Below, piece after piece: positions 7,823 to 16,673 of a stretch of DNA of 64,000 nt (the first letter of the stretch is position 1; every line of letters begins with the position of its first letter). Location: contig JAIXWF010000014.1 in NCBI GenBank assembly GCA_027482185.1, positions 33,505-97,504 on the forward strand. Reading direction: 5' to 3'. Source of the stretch: Opitutaceae bacterium. Its GTDB lineage: Bacteria; Verrucomicrobiota; Verrucomicrobiia; Opitutales; Opitutaceae. The notes beneath the pieces were generated by a model. It saw only the letters and a program-made list of their open reading frames with translations. It was not told where the DNA came from and made no database searches. A program made the position numbers and the translations under genes.

Positions 7823-9322
7823 TCAGAGGTTCAGCGAGACCTGGAGATAGAGGTATTTGCCGTCCTTGGAACCGCCGTTGTCGGAGAGGGATTCCTTGAT
7901 GTAGCGGCCGCGGAAGTAACGGCTGACGCCGAGCTCGATTTGCGTGGAAGGAATCGGATTCCAGCCGGCGACGAGATCGAGTTCGCGGCCGAGGCTGTTG
8001 CCGTGGCCGCGGGTGGCGTAGCCGCCGGCATTGCGGAAGACGCCGCCGACGTTGTACCAGAAATCGGCGGAGGTCGCGAGGTACTGGACGTGGCCCTCGA
8101 GGGCGAAGCTGAGGTTGGCGGCGGGCTTGAAGGCGTAGACGAGGCGGAGGTCGTGGAGATTCTGCAGGCTCGAGAAGTCCATGTATCCGTAATGCAGATG
8201 CGTCGTGGCGAAGAGATTCTGGAACGTCTGGCTCTTCGCGTCGGTGCCGTTTTTGTCGCCGGAGGCGTAGCTGTAGAGCAGGCCGAGGCGGGGTTGCCAG
8301 GCGTAGTCGGTCCAGGTGTAGCCGCCCTGGAGCACGGCGGCGTTGGCGTTCTGGTCGAGACGGGCGGCGGCGCGGACGGCGGCGGGCGCGGCGGCCGGTG
8401 CGGTCGTGGCGCGGTTGCCGAACTGGTGCATCAGCTCGATGCCGTAGTCCCAAGGTCCGTAGGCGCCCGGCTTGGAACGGATGCGCAGGCCGGCGGTGTA
8501 GAGGTCCTGTTTCGCGGGGAGACGGAACGGGGCGGCGACGCCGGTGAAGTCGACGCCGGCGATGTCGGCCGAGACGTTGCGGGCGAGCAGGTAGGTTTCG
8601 ACGACGGCTTTGGCGGCGAGGGTGGGCCAGTTGAAGTAGGCCCCGGAAAACGTGTCCTTGCCGAGATGGGAACGGTTGAAGTTGCGGTGGTCGTTGTAGA
8701 CGAGACCGCCGGCGAAGACATCGACGCCGAAGACCGAGTTTTGCCAGCGCACCTTCGCGGTGTCGAAGGTGCGGCCGTTGTTGTTCCAGCGGAGATGGCC
8801 GAGGAGGCGTTGGTCGCCGTAGAAGAGTTCCTGGCGGCCCACTTTCACGGAGACGGGAAATTCCTTGTGGTTGCCGAGGTAGAGAAACGCCTGGTGGAGA
8901 TCGAGCGGACCGTCGCGCTCGGCGAGGCCCTTGCCGGGGCCGGCGGCGGCGAAGCGTTCGTCGCCGATGGAGTAGCTGCTGCGGCCCTCGACGGTGAACG
9001 CGAGGCGTTTGCCGGCGTAGGCGACGCGCGGCATGACCTTGGTGAGCCAGTAGCTGTTGTTGTTGTCGAAGAGCGGATTCGCGGAGAAGTCCCAGTTCTG
9101 GCCGGAATCGGTGAAGCCGGCGCCGTCCTTGGCCTCGAGGCGGGCGCGGACGGTCACGCCGATGTCCCACTCGGACATGTAGGGATCGGAGCCGCGGAGG
9201 CGTTCGTTGGCGTAGCCGGGAAACGGGCGCGCCGGGAGCGACGGCGTGTATTGGGCCAAGGCGGACGTGGCGGCGAGCAGGGCGGCGCCCGCGGAGCGGA
9301 GGAGGGAACGGAGCGGTGTCAT
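7823..9322 (-). CDS. Alginate-export-family outer membrane porin in the nitrate operon
   Basis: 499 residues from the ATG at 9322, which begins a clear signal peptide (LLRSAGAALLAATSALAQ). The mature part is rich in alternating aromatic and polar residues with repeated short beta-strand patterns. It ends in LYLQVSLNL, a terminal strand like those of outer membrane barrels. The sequence resembles the alginate export (AlgE-like) barrel family, with the QELFYGDQRLLG segment typical of those proteins. It lies between the ABC transporter genes and nirA, co-directional with both, so it most likely lets nitrate or nitrite across the outer membrane rather than alginate. That role is inferred from position only. 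Confidence 0.8.
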   Translation of the reverse strand: MTPLRSLLRSAGAALLAATSALAQYTPSLPARPFPGYANERLRGSDPYMSEWDIGVTVRARLEAKDGAGFTDSGQNWDFSANPLFDNNNSYWLTKVMPRVAYAGKRLAFTVEGRSSYSIGDERFAAAGPGKGLAERDGPLDLHQAFLYLGNHKEFPVSVKVGRQELFYGDQRLLGHLRWNNNGRTFDTAKVRWQNSVFGVDVFAGGLVYNDHRNFNRSHLGKDTFSGAYFNWPTLAAKAVVETYLLARNVSADIAGVDFTGVAAPFRLPAKQDLYTAGLRIRSKPGAYGPWDYGIELMHQFGNRATTAPAAAPAAVRAAARLDQNANAAVLQGGYTWTDYAWQPRLGLLYSYASGDKNGTDAKSQTFQNLFATTHLHYGYMDFSSLQNLHDLRLVYAFKPAANLSFALEGHVQYLATSADFWYNVGGVFRNAGGYATRGHGNSLGRELDLVAGWNPIPSTQIELGVSRYFRGRYIKESLSDNGGSKDGKYLYLQVSLNL

Positions 9323-9366
9323 GGTGCGGTCGGTGGGTGAAAAACGGCGGGAAAAGGCGAACGGGG

Positions 9367-10218
9367 TCAGACGGAAGCGGGGACGGGGGAAGGCCGGGCG
9401 GGAAGGTGGCCGGGATCGCCGGCGGGGCGGCCGGGGCGGAGGTGGGAACGTTCCTCGAGGAAACCGATGAGCTGGGCGCGCAGGGCGTAGTAGGCCGGGT
9501 CCTCGAGCAATTGGCGGCGCGAGCGCGGGCGCGGGAACGTGACCTCGAGAATCTCGCCGACGGTGGCGGCGGGGCCGTTGGTCATCATCACGACGCGGTC
9601 GGAGAGGAAGAGGGCTTCGTCGACGTCGTGGGTGACCATCAGCGCGGTCTTCTGGTCCTTCTGCCAGAGATCGAGGAGAACCTCCTGCAGCTCGTAGCGC
9701 GTGAGCGAGTCGAGCATGCCGAAGGGTTCGTCGAGCAGCAGCATCTTGGGCGAGAGCGCGAAGGCGCGGGCGATGCCGCAGCGCTGGCGCATGCCCTGGG
9801 AGAGTTCGGCCGGCTTCTTGTGCATCGCGTCGGCGAGGCCGACGACGGTGAGGTAGTATTCGGCGATCTGTTCGCGCTCCTCGCGGTCGGCGGTGTAGTA
9901 GACCTGGTCGATGCCGAGCATGACGTTCTCGAACGCGGTGTACCACGGGAGGAGGCAGGGGGCCTGGAAAACAACGCCGCGGTCGGGGCCGGCGGAGACG
10001 ACTTCCTTGCCGGAGAGGATGATGGCGCCGGAGCTGACCTCGGTGAGGCCGGCGATCATCGAGAGGACGGTGGATTTGCCGCAGCCGGAGTGGCCGATGA
10101 GGGTGATGAATTCGCCCTTCCGGATCTTCAGATCGAAATTCTCGACGATGACGGCGGGCTGGCCGGAGGGCGACGGGTAGACTTTGCCGAGCCGGGAGAT
10201 TTCGAGGAAGGGCTTCAT
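9367..10218 (-). CDS. nrtD: Nitrate ABC transporter ATP-binding protein
   Basis: 283 residues from the ATG at 10218. Walker A is GHSGCGKST (about 42-50), the signature is LSQGMRQR, and Walker B is LLLDEPFG followed by a [14 protein letters not shown] switch region. It belongs to the NrtCD/SsuB/TauB group that energises nitrate, sulfonate and taurine importers. The reading frame stays open up to another ATG at 10272 that abuts the stop of the upstream ATPase. The extra 18 residues would be translated from an ATCCGCA-type repeat, so I prefer the inner start. Neither start has an obvious ribosome binding site. It pairs with the ATPase just upstream, as NrtC and NrtD do, but lacks the binding-protein domain fused to cyanobacterial NrtC. 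Confidence 0.9.
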   Translation of the reverse strand: MKPFLEISRLGKVYPSPSGQPAVIVENFDLKIRKGEFITLIGHSGCGKSTVLSMIAGLTEVSSGAIILSGKEVVSAGPDRGVVFQAPCLLPWYTAFENVMLGIDQVYYTADREEREQIAEYYLTVVGLADAMHKKPAELSQGMRQRCGIARAFALSPKMLLLDEPFGMLDSLTRYELQEVLLDLWQKDQKTALMVTHDVDEALFLSDRVVMMTNGPAATVGEILEVTFPRPRSRRQLLEDPAYYALRAQLIGFLEERSHLRPGRPAGDPGHLPARPSPVPASV

Positions 10219-10220
10219 GG

Positions 10221-10258
10221 GAAACTGCGGATTGCGGAGTGCGGATTTCGGATTGCCG
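10221..10258. repeat. GGATTGC word repeat between the two transporter ATPase genes
   Basis: AACTGCGGATTGCGGAGTGC and a following GGATTTCGGATTGCC. It lies directly before the preferred start of the second ATPase and would be translated if the outer start at 10272 is used. Confidence 0.6.
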
Positions 10259-10272
10259 GCGTCGGCAGCCAT

Positions 10273-11169
10273 TCAGGGGGAGAGGATGACTTCCGTTTTC
10301 TTGATTTCCTGGGGCCGCAGCGGGCGGCGGCGGGAGGTGCGCGGGGCCTCGAGGTCCTCGGGGAGGATGTCGGGCAGCGTAAGCTTGCGGGTGACGGTGG
10401 CGCGGCGGCCGGCGGTGTAGCCGAGCAGCTGGTTGGTCACGAGGGCGCGGAGCCGTTTGAATTCCGGGTCGTGGTTGAGGGCGCGGCGGTCGCGCGGGCG
10501 CGCGAGGGTGACGGGGACGGATTCGCCGAGCGTGGCGCCGGGACCGGGGGTGAGCGGGATGATGCGGTCGGCGAGAAGGAGGGCCTCGTCGACGTCGTTG
10601 GTGATGAGAACGACGGTTTTTTTGTCGGCGCCCCAGATGCGCTCGATCTCGTCCTGGAGCGTGGAACGCGTGAGGGCATCGAGGGCGGAGAGCGGTTCGT
10701 CGAGCAGGAGGACCTGCGGATCCATGGCGAGGGCGCGGGCGACGGAGACGCGCTGGCGCATGCCGCCGGAGAGCTGGCGGGGGAGTTTGTCGCGGGCGGG
10801 CGCGAGGTTGACCATCGCGATGTACTTCTCGACGTGGGCCTGCTTGGCGGCGGGCGGGAGATCCGGGAAGACCTGGTCGACGGCGAGGGCGATGTTCTCG
10901 TAGACGGTGAGCCAGGGCAGGAGACTGTAGTTCTGGAAAACGACGCCGCGGTCGGGACCGGGGCCGGCGACGATCCGGCCGTCGAGCCGCACCGTGCCGG
11001 TATCCGGATGCTGGAGACCGGCGATCAGGGAGATCAGCGTGGTCTTGCCGGAACCGGAATAGCCGACGATGGCGACGAATTCGCCGCGTTCGAGGGCGAG
11101 GTTCACGTCGCGGAGGACGGGCGGGCCGCCGAAGGCCTTGCCGACGCCGGAGAGTTCGAGGAAGGGCAT
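10273..11169 (-). CDS. nrtC: Nitrate ABC transporter ATP-binding protein, second subunit
   Basis: 298 residues. Walker [10 protein letters not shown], signature LSGGMRQR and Walker [12 protein letters not shown] are all intact, with [14 protein letters not shown] as the His-switch region; the usual switch histidine appears as Asn here. It is a second, diverged copy of the NrtD-type ATPase, and the two probably form the heterodimer that powers nitrate uptake. The C-terminal 40 residues are an Arg/Pro-rich extension. The gene starts 10 bases after the permease stop. There is no fused NrtA-like domain, so the NrtC symbol refers to position in the transporter only. Confidence 0.87.
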   Translation of the reverse strand: MPFLELSGVGKAFGGPPVLRDVNLALERGEFVAIVGYSGSGKTTLISLIAGLQHPDTGTVRLDGRIVAGPGPDRGVVFQNYSLLPWLTVYENIALAVDQVFPDLPPAAKQAHVEKYIAMVNLAPARDKLPRQLSGGMRQRVSVARALAMDPQVLLLDEPLSALDALTRSTLQDEIERIWGADKKTVVLITNDVDEALLLADRIIPLTPGPGATLGESVPVTLARPRDRRALNHDPEFKRLRALVTNQLLGYTAGRRATVTRKLTLPDILPEDLEAPRTSRRRPLRPQEIKKTEVILSP

Positions 11170-11179
11170 GGCGGGCGGC

Positions 11180-11965
11180 TCAGGCGGACTTGAAGCGGGC
11201 CTCGAGCAGGCTCATGAGGCGGTCGAGGACGAAGCCGACGAGGCCGATGACGATGATCGACAGGATGATGTGCTCGTAGATGAGCGCGTTGTATTCCTGC
11301 CAGAGGAAGCCGCCGACGCCGGGCCGGCCGGTGAGCATCTCGGCGGCGACGATGACGAGCCACGCGATGCCGAGGCTGAGGCGGAAGCCGGTGAACATGT
11401 ACGGCAGCGTCGCGGGGATGAGGATCTTGGTGAGCATCTTCCAGCGGGAGAGCTTCAGCACGCGGCCGACGTTGAGGTAGTCCTGCGGCACGGCGCGGAC
11501 GCCGACGGCGGTGTTGAGGACGGTCGGCCACATGGCGCAGACCGCGATAGTGAAGAGGGCGCCGTAGGTGCCGGCTTCCTTGCCGGTGCCGAGAAAGAGC
11601 ACGAGGCCGAGGGGCAGCCAGGCGAGGGGCGAGACGGGCCGGAGGATCTGGATGATCGGGTCGAAGGTCTTCGTGAAGGCCTTCGAAAGGCCGAGGCAGA
11701 AACCGATCGGCGTCCCGACGATGAGCGCGAGGGCGTAGCCCTGGGCGACGAGGACGAGGGAGTACCACGTGAAGCGGAGGATGCCTTGGTCCATCTCCCC
11801 GCGCTTCGCGAAGGGTTCGACGATGTAGGGCTTGGACGATTCCCAGGTCTTGGCGGGGGACGGTAGGTCCTTGGCCCAGGTGGCGCTGCAAACGGCCCAG
11901 AGGCCGACGATGACGGCGACGCCGACAAGCGGGAGGACGAGCCAGTCGAGTTTGAATTTTTTCAT
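11180..11965 (-). CDS. nrtB: Nitrate ABC transporter permease
   Basis: 261 residues with a start at the ATG encoding [15 protein letters not shown]. About six membrane segments are visible. The cytoplasmic coupling loop typical of the BPD_transp_1 family reads near [17 protein letters not shown], the conserved segment of NrtB/SsuC/TauC permeases. It forms the channel for the NrtA-type binding protein encoded upstream and the two ATPases downstream. An upstream in-frame start at 12016 would add an Arg/Pro-rich stretch before the first helix and looks wrong. Confidence 0.9.
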   Translation of the reverse strand: MKKFKLDWLVLPLVGVAVIVGLWAVCSATWAKDLPSPAKTWESSKPYIVEPFAKRGEMDQGILRFTWYSLVLVAQGYALALIVGTPIGFCLGLSKAFTKTFDPIIQILRPVSPLAWLPLGLVLFLGTGKEAGTYGALFTIAVCAMWPTVLNTAVGVRAVPQDYLNVGRVLKLSRWKMLTKILIPATLPYMFTGFRLSLGIAWLVIVAAEMLTGRPGVGGFLWQEYNALIYEHIILSIIVIGLVGFVLDRLMSLLEARFKSA

Positions 11966-12070
11966 GGCGGGAAAACGGAGGGCGGGACGGAAGGCGGGGA
12001 GAAGCGGGCGCAGCAAGGCTCTGCGCCCGCGGCGAGGCGGGCGGAACGGGAGGAGCGGACGGGGCGGCGA

Positions 12071-13357
12071 TCAGCCCTTGAGGCTCTTGACGGCGAAGCT
12101 CTTCGCGTAGCCCTCGGGGTCCTTGGGATCGAAGACGACGCCGTCGAAAAGTTTTTCCGGCGTGTCTTCGCGGCCGCCGTGGGCGTAGCCGATTTCCTTC
12201 ATCGCTTCCTCGTAGAGATCGGCGCGCATGACGCGTTTGGCGATGCCGTCGTAGTCGGGCGCGCCGGCGACCATGCCCCAGCGGCGATACTGGGACATGA
12301 ACCAGGTCGCGTACTTGGCCTGGGGGTAGTTGCAGTTGCGGCGGCTGAAGTGCATCGGCGATTCGTCCTTCAGCTTGCGGCCGTCGCCGTACTCGAGTTC
12401 GCCGAGCAGGCGGCCGAGGATGATCTTGGCGTCGCAGTTGATGTAGGTCGGCTTGGAGACGAGCGCGCACTGTTCGGCGCGGTTGTTGAAATCGTCGAGC
12501 CAGACGCTGGCCTCGTGGAGGGCCTTGAGGACGGCCTTGAGGGTTTTCGGATTCTTGACCGCGAATTCCTCGGTGAAGGCGCAGACCTTCTCGGGGTGGT
12601 CGCGCCACAGATCCTGGGTGGTGACGGAGGTGAACCCGATCTTGTCGGCGATGGCGCGGGCGTTCCACGGTTCGCCGACGCAGTAGCCGTCCATTTTCCC
12701 GATCTTCATGTTGGCGACCATCTGCGGGGGCGGGATGGTGATGAGGCTGACGTCCTTGTCGGGGTCGATGCCGCCGGCGGCGAGGTAGTAGCGCATCCAC
12801 ATCGCGTGGGTGCCGGGCGGGAAGGTCTGGGCGAACGTGAGCGGTTCGCCGAGTTTCTTGGCTTGGTCGACGAAGGGTTTGAGGGCCTTGGGGTCGGCGG
12901 CGACCTTGCCGTTCCATTCGGCCTTGAGGGTGATGGCCTGGCCGTTGCGGTTGAGGATCCAGGGGATGACCATCGGCTTCTTCGGGGAACCGGCGAGGCC
13001 CATGGTCGAGGCGAGCGGCATGCCGATCAGCATGTGGGTCGCCTGGATGGAACCGCTCGAGAGATTGTCGCGGATGGCGGCCCAGTTGGCGCCCTTGGTG
13101 ACCGTGGAGTTGATGCCGTACTTTTTGAAGAAGCCCTTTTCGTGGGCGATGACGATGGGGGAGCAGTCGGTGAGGGCGATGATGCCGAAGTTCACGTTCG
13201 GCGCCTCGGGGGCGTCGCTTGCCGGGGCGGCGCCGGCGGCCCAGGTGCGGGAGCCGAGGGCGGACCAGAGGGCGGCGGTGCCGGTGGCGGCGGCGGCGTG
13301 GCCGAGGAAGGCGCGGCGCGGGAGCGGGCGGGGGACGTTGGGCTGGGAAGGGACCAT
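12071..13357 (-). CDS. nrtA: Tat-exported nitrate-binding protein of the ABC transporter
   Basis: 428 residues from the ATG at 13357. The N-terminus PRRAFLGHAAAATGTAA is a Tat signal with the twin arginine, cut probably near TWAAG. The mature part follows the NrtA/CmpA family (for example NFGIIALTDCSPIVIAHEKG and DGYCVGEPWNARAI), which binds nitrate or bicarbonate in the periplasm and delivers it to the permease. The Tat signal agrees with NrtA-type proteins. It is encoded 11 bases after its cytoplasmic paralogue. Nitrate rather than bicarbonate is inferred from the reductase genes in the same operon. Confidence 0.92.
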   Translation of the reverse strand: MVPSQPNVPRPLPRRAFLGHAAAATGTAALWSALGSRTWAAGAAPASDAPEAPNVNFGIIALTDCSPIVIAHEKGFFKKYGINSTVTKGANWAAIRDNLSSGSIQATHMLIGMPLASTMGLAGSPKKPMVIPWILNRNGQAITLKAEWNGKVAADPKALKPFVDQAKKLGEPLTFAQTFPPGTHAMWMRYYLAAGGIDPDKDVSLITIPPPQMVANMKIGKMDGYCVGEPWNARAIADKIGFTSVTTQDLWRDHPEKVCAFTEEFAVKNPKTLKAVLKALHEASVWLDDFNNRAEQCALVSKPTYINCDAKIILGRLLGELEYGDGRKLKDESPMHFSRRNCNYPQAKYATWFMSQYRRWGMVAGAPDYDGIAKRVMRADLYEEAMKEIGYAHGGREDTPEKLFDGVVFDPKDPEGYAKSFAVKSLKG

Positions 13358-13368
13358 GGTGCGGGAGA

Positions 13369-14469
13369 TCAGGCGGTGGCTTGCGGTTGGTTGGTTTTGA
13401 GGAACTCGCGGTGGAGGTCCTCGCGGAACAGGCGGCGGGGAAGATCGGGGGACGCGGCGGCGGGCAGGAGACCGGCGGCGACGAGGGCCTGCTGGAGGGC
13501 GGCGGCTTTCGCGGCGGACGGCAGGCCGGCCTCGCCGCGATGGAAGACATGGAAGTCCGGCACGCTCTCGGTGCGGCCGAGGCCGGCGTCGAATTGGCCG
13601 AGCAGGGCGGGGGCGATGACCTTGGCGGGGACGTTGAGGAAACGCGCTTCGGCGAGCAGATCGGCGAGACCCTCGCGGTGCTGGGGCTCGTCGCACCAGG
13701 CGGCGGCGTCGCCGAGGGCGCGGACGAGGGCGGCGTGCTCGGCGGAGCGGCTTTCCGCGAAGCGGCGCGTGACCATCAGCACTTTTTCAAGATGGCCCGG
13801 TTCCTGGGCGGCGCTCCAGGTCGGGCACCAACCGGCGCCCTCCCGGACCGCGAGGGTGTTCCACGGTTCGCCGGCGCAGAAACCGTCGATCGTGCCGGCG
13901 GCGAGGTTGCGGAACATCTGGGCCGGGGGAACGACGACGATGCGGATATCGCGTTCGGGTTCGAGTCCGGCGGTGCGGAGCCAGTCGCGCAGCAGCAGGT
14001 GGTGCGACGAGTAGGTGAAGACAACGCCGAACGTGAGCGGGAGACGGTGGCGGCGGGAGCGGACGTGTTCGCGGAGGGAGGCGGCGTCGCGCACGCCGGC
14101 CTCGAGCAGCGCGCGGGAGAGGGTGAGGGCGTTGCCGTTGAGGTTGAGGACGAGGGCGGTGAGGACGTCGCAGGCCGGGCAACCGAGCCCGAGCTGGGTG
14201 GACCAGAGCATCGGGGCCGGGGCCTGGGCGGCTTCGAGTTCCCCGTAGACGATCTTCTCGCGGATGGTGGCCCAGCCGATCTCGCGGTGAAGTTCGACGC
14301 GGAGGCCGTGGCGGGCGAAGAAGCCTTTTTCCTGGGCGACGACGAGCGGGGCGGCGTCCGTGAGAGCGAGGAAACCGAGGCGGAGCGGCTTGGTCCTTTG
14401 GACCGAAAAGGAAATGGGCGCGGCGGCGGACATGCCGGGAAGGGAAGCCGGGCCTGTGCCACCGTGCAT
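13369..14469 (-). CDS. NasS-like cytoplasmic nitrate-binding protein (possible sensor)
   Basis: 366 residues, or 354 if translation begins at the second ATG (14433). It aligns by eye with the neighbouring NrtA-like protein (FLALTDAAPLVVAQEKGFFARHGL; GTIDGFCAGEPWNTLAV) but has no signal peptide of any kind. That is the hallmark of NasS, which senses nitrate in the cytoplasm. In known systems NasS holds the ANTAR antiterminator NasT. No ANTAR gene is visible in this window, and the only adjacent regulator is a divergent LysR protein. It is the first gene of the operon. A CmpA/NrtA-type protein that lost its signal is the alternative. Confidence 0.82.
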   Translation of the reverse strand: MHGGTGPASLPGMSAAAPISFSVQRTKPLRLGFLALTDAAPLVVAQEKGFFARHGLRVELHREIGWATIREKIVYGELEAAQAPAPMLWSTQLGLGCPACDVLTALVLNLNGNALTLSRALLEAGVRDAASLREHVRSRRHRLPLTFGVVFTYSSHHLLLRDWLRTAGLEPERDIRIVVVPPAQMFRNLAAGTIDGFCAGEPWNTLAVREGAGWCPTWSAAQEPGHLEKVLMVTRRFAESRSAEHAALVRALGDAAAWCDEPQHREGLADLLAEARFLNVPAKVIAPALLGQFDAGLGRTESVPDFHVFHRGEAGLPSAAKAAALQQALVAAGLLPAAASPDLPRRLFREDLHREFLKTNQPQATA

Positions 14470-14488
14470 GGATGGCGCGATTACTGCT

Positions 14489-14516
14489 CTTCAAACATTT
14501 CATCGCAGAAATGAAG
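14489..14516. promoter_or_regulatory. Dyad operator between the nitrate operon and its LysR regulator
   Basis: The 58-bp divergent intergenic region holds a perfect 6-bp inverted repeat, CATTTC-ATCGCA-GAAATG (14496-14513). It is flanked by an outer CTTCA/TGAAG pair. LysR regulators typically bind imperfect dyads in exactly this position, so it is a good candidate for the operator controlling both directions. No sigma-54 (TGGCAC-N5-TTGC) promoter was seen nearby. Confidence 0.6.
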
Positions 14517-14527
14517 CTCCCTCATCC

Positions 14528-15463
14528 ATGAAGCCGACGCTCGACAGCCGTCAGCTCCACGCGTTTGCCGCGCTCGCCCGGCGCGGCAGTTTCACGCTGG
14601 CGGCCAAGGACCTGTTTCTCACCCAATCCGCGGTCAGCCACGCCATCAAGGCCCTCGAGGACGACGTGGGTTGCCGGCTGCTCGACCGCGTGGGCCGCAA
14701 GGTGCTGCTCACGCAGGCCGGCGAGCAGTTTCTCCGGCACACGGAAAAGATCCTCCGCGAAATGGAGACGGCCCGTTCAGGCCTGGATACGCTGACGAAA
14801 TGGGGCCACGGGCGGCTGCGCGTGGGGGCGAGCACAACGGCGTGCCAACATATCTTGCCGACGGTGCTGCGGGAATTCCGCCAGAGCTATCCGAAGTGCG
14901 TGATCCGCATCGAGCCCGGCGACCACGGGCACCAACTCGAGTTGCTGCGGGGCGGGCACATCGATCTGGCGGTGATCCTCGAACCGCCGGGGCAGGCCCT
15001 GGCGGAGTACACGTTTGTGCCGCTGTTCCAGGATGAACTGCGTTTCGTCGTGGCGCCGCTGCATCCGTGGGCGGCGCTGGGCCGGGCGCCGCGCGAGTCG
15101 ATCGAGGCGGAGACGCTCGTGCTCTATAACAAGACGAGCCAGACGTTCCGCCTGGTGAACGATTATTTCCGCGACGAAAAGATCACCCTGAGCAACTTCA
15201 TCGAGCTCGGGAGCATGGAGGCGATCAAGGAGCTGGTGAAGATCGGCATCGGCGCCGGCGTGCTCGCGCCGTGGATCGCGCGGCAGGAATTGGAAAGCGG
15301 CGCGCTGGTGTCGTTGCCGCTCGGCCAGCGCAAGCTCAAGCGCCGTTGGGGTGTCGCCCATCTGAAGGCCCGGCGGCTCGCGCTGGCGGAAGAGACCTTT
15401 GTCGGTCTGTGCGTCAGCGTGACGGAAGTGATGGGGCTGAGCGCGCCGGGAGTGGCGGCGTGA
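14528..15463 (+). CDS. LysR-type transcriptional regulator of the nitrate operon
   Basis: 311 residues. The N-terminal winged helix-turn-helix covers about residues 5-65 (RRGSFTLAAKDLFLTQSAVSHAIKAL) and is followed by the effector-binding domain. The gene is divergent from the nitrate operon and shares a 58-bp control region with it, the usual layout for LysR proteins that control their neighbour. Cyanobacterial NtcB is a LysR activator of nitrate genes, so a similar role is plausible; a CysB/CynR-like role cannot be excluded because cysE follows. An upstream in-frame start would run through the operator and into the divergent gene and is unlikely. The gene ends at a GC-rich hairpin. Confidence 0.9.
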   Translation: MKPTLDSRQLHAFAALARRGSFTLAAKDLFLTQSAVSHAIKALEDDVGCRLLDRVGRKVLLTQAGEQFLRHTEKILREMETARSGLDTLTKWGHGRLRVGASTTACQHILPTVLREFRQSYPKCVIRIEPGDHGHQLELLRGGHIDLAVILEPPGQALAEYTFVPLFQDELRFVVAPLHPWAALGRAPRESIEAETLVLYNKTSQTFRLVNDYFRDEKITLSNFIELGSMEAIKELVKIGIGAGVLAPWIARQELESGALVSLPLGQRKLKRRWGVAHLKARRLALAEETFVGLCVSVTEVMGLSAPGVAA

Positions 15464-15482
15464 GCCGCCGCAGGCGGCGGCT
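15463..15482 (+). terminator. GC-rich hairpin after the LysR gene
   Basis: An 8-bp perfect stem AGCCGCCG/CGGCGGCT with a four-base loop begins on the last base of the LysR stop codon. There is no T run. The sequence after the hairpin is a TGAAAGTTG-type repeat. Confidence 0.55.
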
Positions 15483-15510
15483 GAAAGTTGAAGGCTGAAA
15501 GTTGAAAGTC
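15481..15510. repeat. TTGAAAG word repeat between LysR and cysE
   Basis: CTGAAAGTTGAAGGCTGAAAG and a further GTTGAAAG make up about four degenerate copies of a seven- to eight-base word. The same word family is in nirA (6821-6855) and after the nuclease gene (23661-23695). Confidence 0.7.
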
Positions 15511-15550
15511 CGGAGCGGACTTGCGAGCGGCGCGCCCGCGAGCGCGCGTC

Positions 15551-16486
15551 TCAGATCTCCCAGTCGTGGCCGTGGGCGGGGCGGGAGTCGCGCTCGACGA
15601 GCGTCTCTTTCTTGTGGCGCGAGCGGATGACGAGGTTGTCGCCTTTGAAATACGCGACCGAGTCGTCGGGGATCGATTTCATCAGCCACACGTTGGAACC
15701 GATGATCGAATGCGCGCCGACGTGCGTGTCGCCGCCGAGGATGGTGGCGTGGGCGTAGATCGTGACGTGGTCGCCGATGTTGGGATGGCGTTTCACGCCC
15801 TTGATCGGGCGGCCGTCGTTGTCGACCTCGAAGGACTTCGCGCCGAGGGTGACGCCCTGGTAGAGTTTGACGTGCGCGCCGACGGTGGCCGTTTCGCCGA
15901 TGACGACGCCGGTGCCGTGGTCGATGAAGAAGTGGCTGCCGAGCTGGGCGCCCGGGTGAATGTCGCAGCCGGTGCGTTCGTGGGCGTACTCCGTGAGCAT
16001 GCGCGGGAGGAGCGGCACCTTGAGACGGTAGAGTACGTGGGCGAGGCGCTGGATCGAGATCACGAGCACGCAGGGATAAGCGAGGATGATTTCCTCGACG
16101 CTGCGGGCGGCGGGGTCGCCGGCGTAGGCGGCGTCGACGTCGGTCTTGATGATCGCGCGGAGCGCGGGCAATTGGGCGAGAAACTCCGTGGCGAGCGCGC
16201 GGGCGCGCACGGCGGGATCGTCGGCCTGGGCGAAGCGCAGGCACTTCTCGAGCTCGACGGCGAGGCGGCGGTCGATGGCTTCGAGGAGACGGTCGACGAG
16301 GGCGGGCAACTGGTCCGCGGCCAGACCCGATTCCTCGAAATAACCGGGGAAAAGCAGGTGCATGCAGTCGCGCGCGAGTTGGTTGACGGACTCCTGCGAC
16401 GGCAGGTTGGCGCCGTCGAGGTGGTTGATGCCGCCATGGCTGCGGTACGAGTCGAGGAAGGCCTGCTTGAGGGAAGCGAGATGCAT
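15551..16486 (-). CDS. cysE: Serine O-acetyltransferase
   Basis: 311 residues from the ATG at 16486. Makes O-acetylserine from serine and acetyl-CoA, the committed step of cysteine synthesis. The N-terminal helical SAT domain is followed by a left-handed beta-helix of hexapeptide repeats around GAQLGSHFFIDHGTGVVIGE, with the catalytic Asp-His region (DHGTG) and KRHPNIGDHVTIYA typical of CysE. The C-terminus has a longer tail than the E. coli enzyme. It ends in I (HDWEI), like the CysE tails that bind cysteine synthase. A GTG start at 16528 would add 14 residues. It converges with the LysR gene. Confidence 0.93.
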   Translation of the reverse strand: MHLASLKQAFLDSYRSHGGINHLDGANLPSQESVNQLARDCMHLLFPGYFEESGLAADQLPALVDRLLEAIDRRLAVELEKCLRFAQADDPAVRARALATEFLAQLPALRAIIKTDVDAAYAGDPAARSVEEIILAYPCVLVISIQRLAHVLYRLKVPLLPRMLTEYAHERTGCDIHPGAQLGSHFFIDHGTGVVIGETATVGAHVKLYQGVTLGAKSFEVDNDGRPIKGVKRHPNIGDHVTIYAHATILGGDTHVGAHSIIGSNVWLMKSIPDDSVAYFKGDNLVIRSRHKKETLVERDSRPAHGHDWEI

Positions 16487-16648
16487 GCGCGGAACCGTCG
16501 GCGGTGAAATAGGAAGCCCCGGGGGCACGCGAGCCTGAACCGCGGCATTGTCCGTGCTGTGGGAGCGCGGCGGCCGCGCGTGACGAACGGATGAATTTTC
16601 CCGGCAACCCCGGATCCGCTATCGACAAACCGGCCGACATCGGCACAG

Positions 16649-16668
16649 TTATTCACAAGATATCCACA
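16649..16668 (+). promoter_or_regulatory. Pair of DnaA-box-like sites upstream of phoH
   Basis: TTATTCACA (16649-16657) fits the relaxed consensus TTWTNCACA. ATATCCACA (16660-16668) differs from TTATCCACA at one base. They are two bases apart in an AT-richer patch six bases before the phoH-like ATG. They could bind DnaA, or be part of an ordinary promoter. Confidence 0.3.
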
Positions 16669-16673
16669 CCCAG

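Noticed and set aside
14496..14513. Hexaloop dyad as ANTAR target in the leader
   Set aside because: Read towards the nitrate operon the loop TGCGAT lacks A1. It fits A1/G4 only towards the LysR gene. A LysR operator is simpler.
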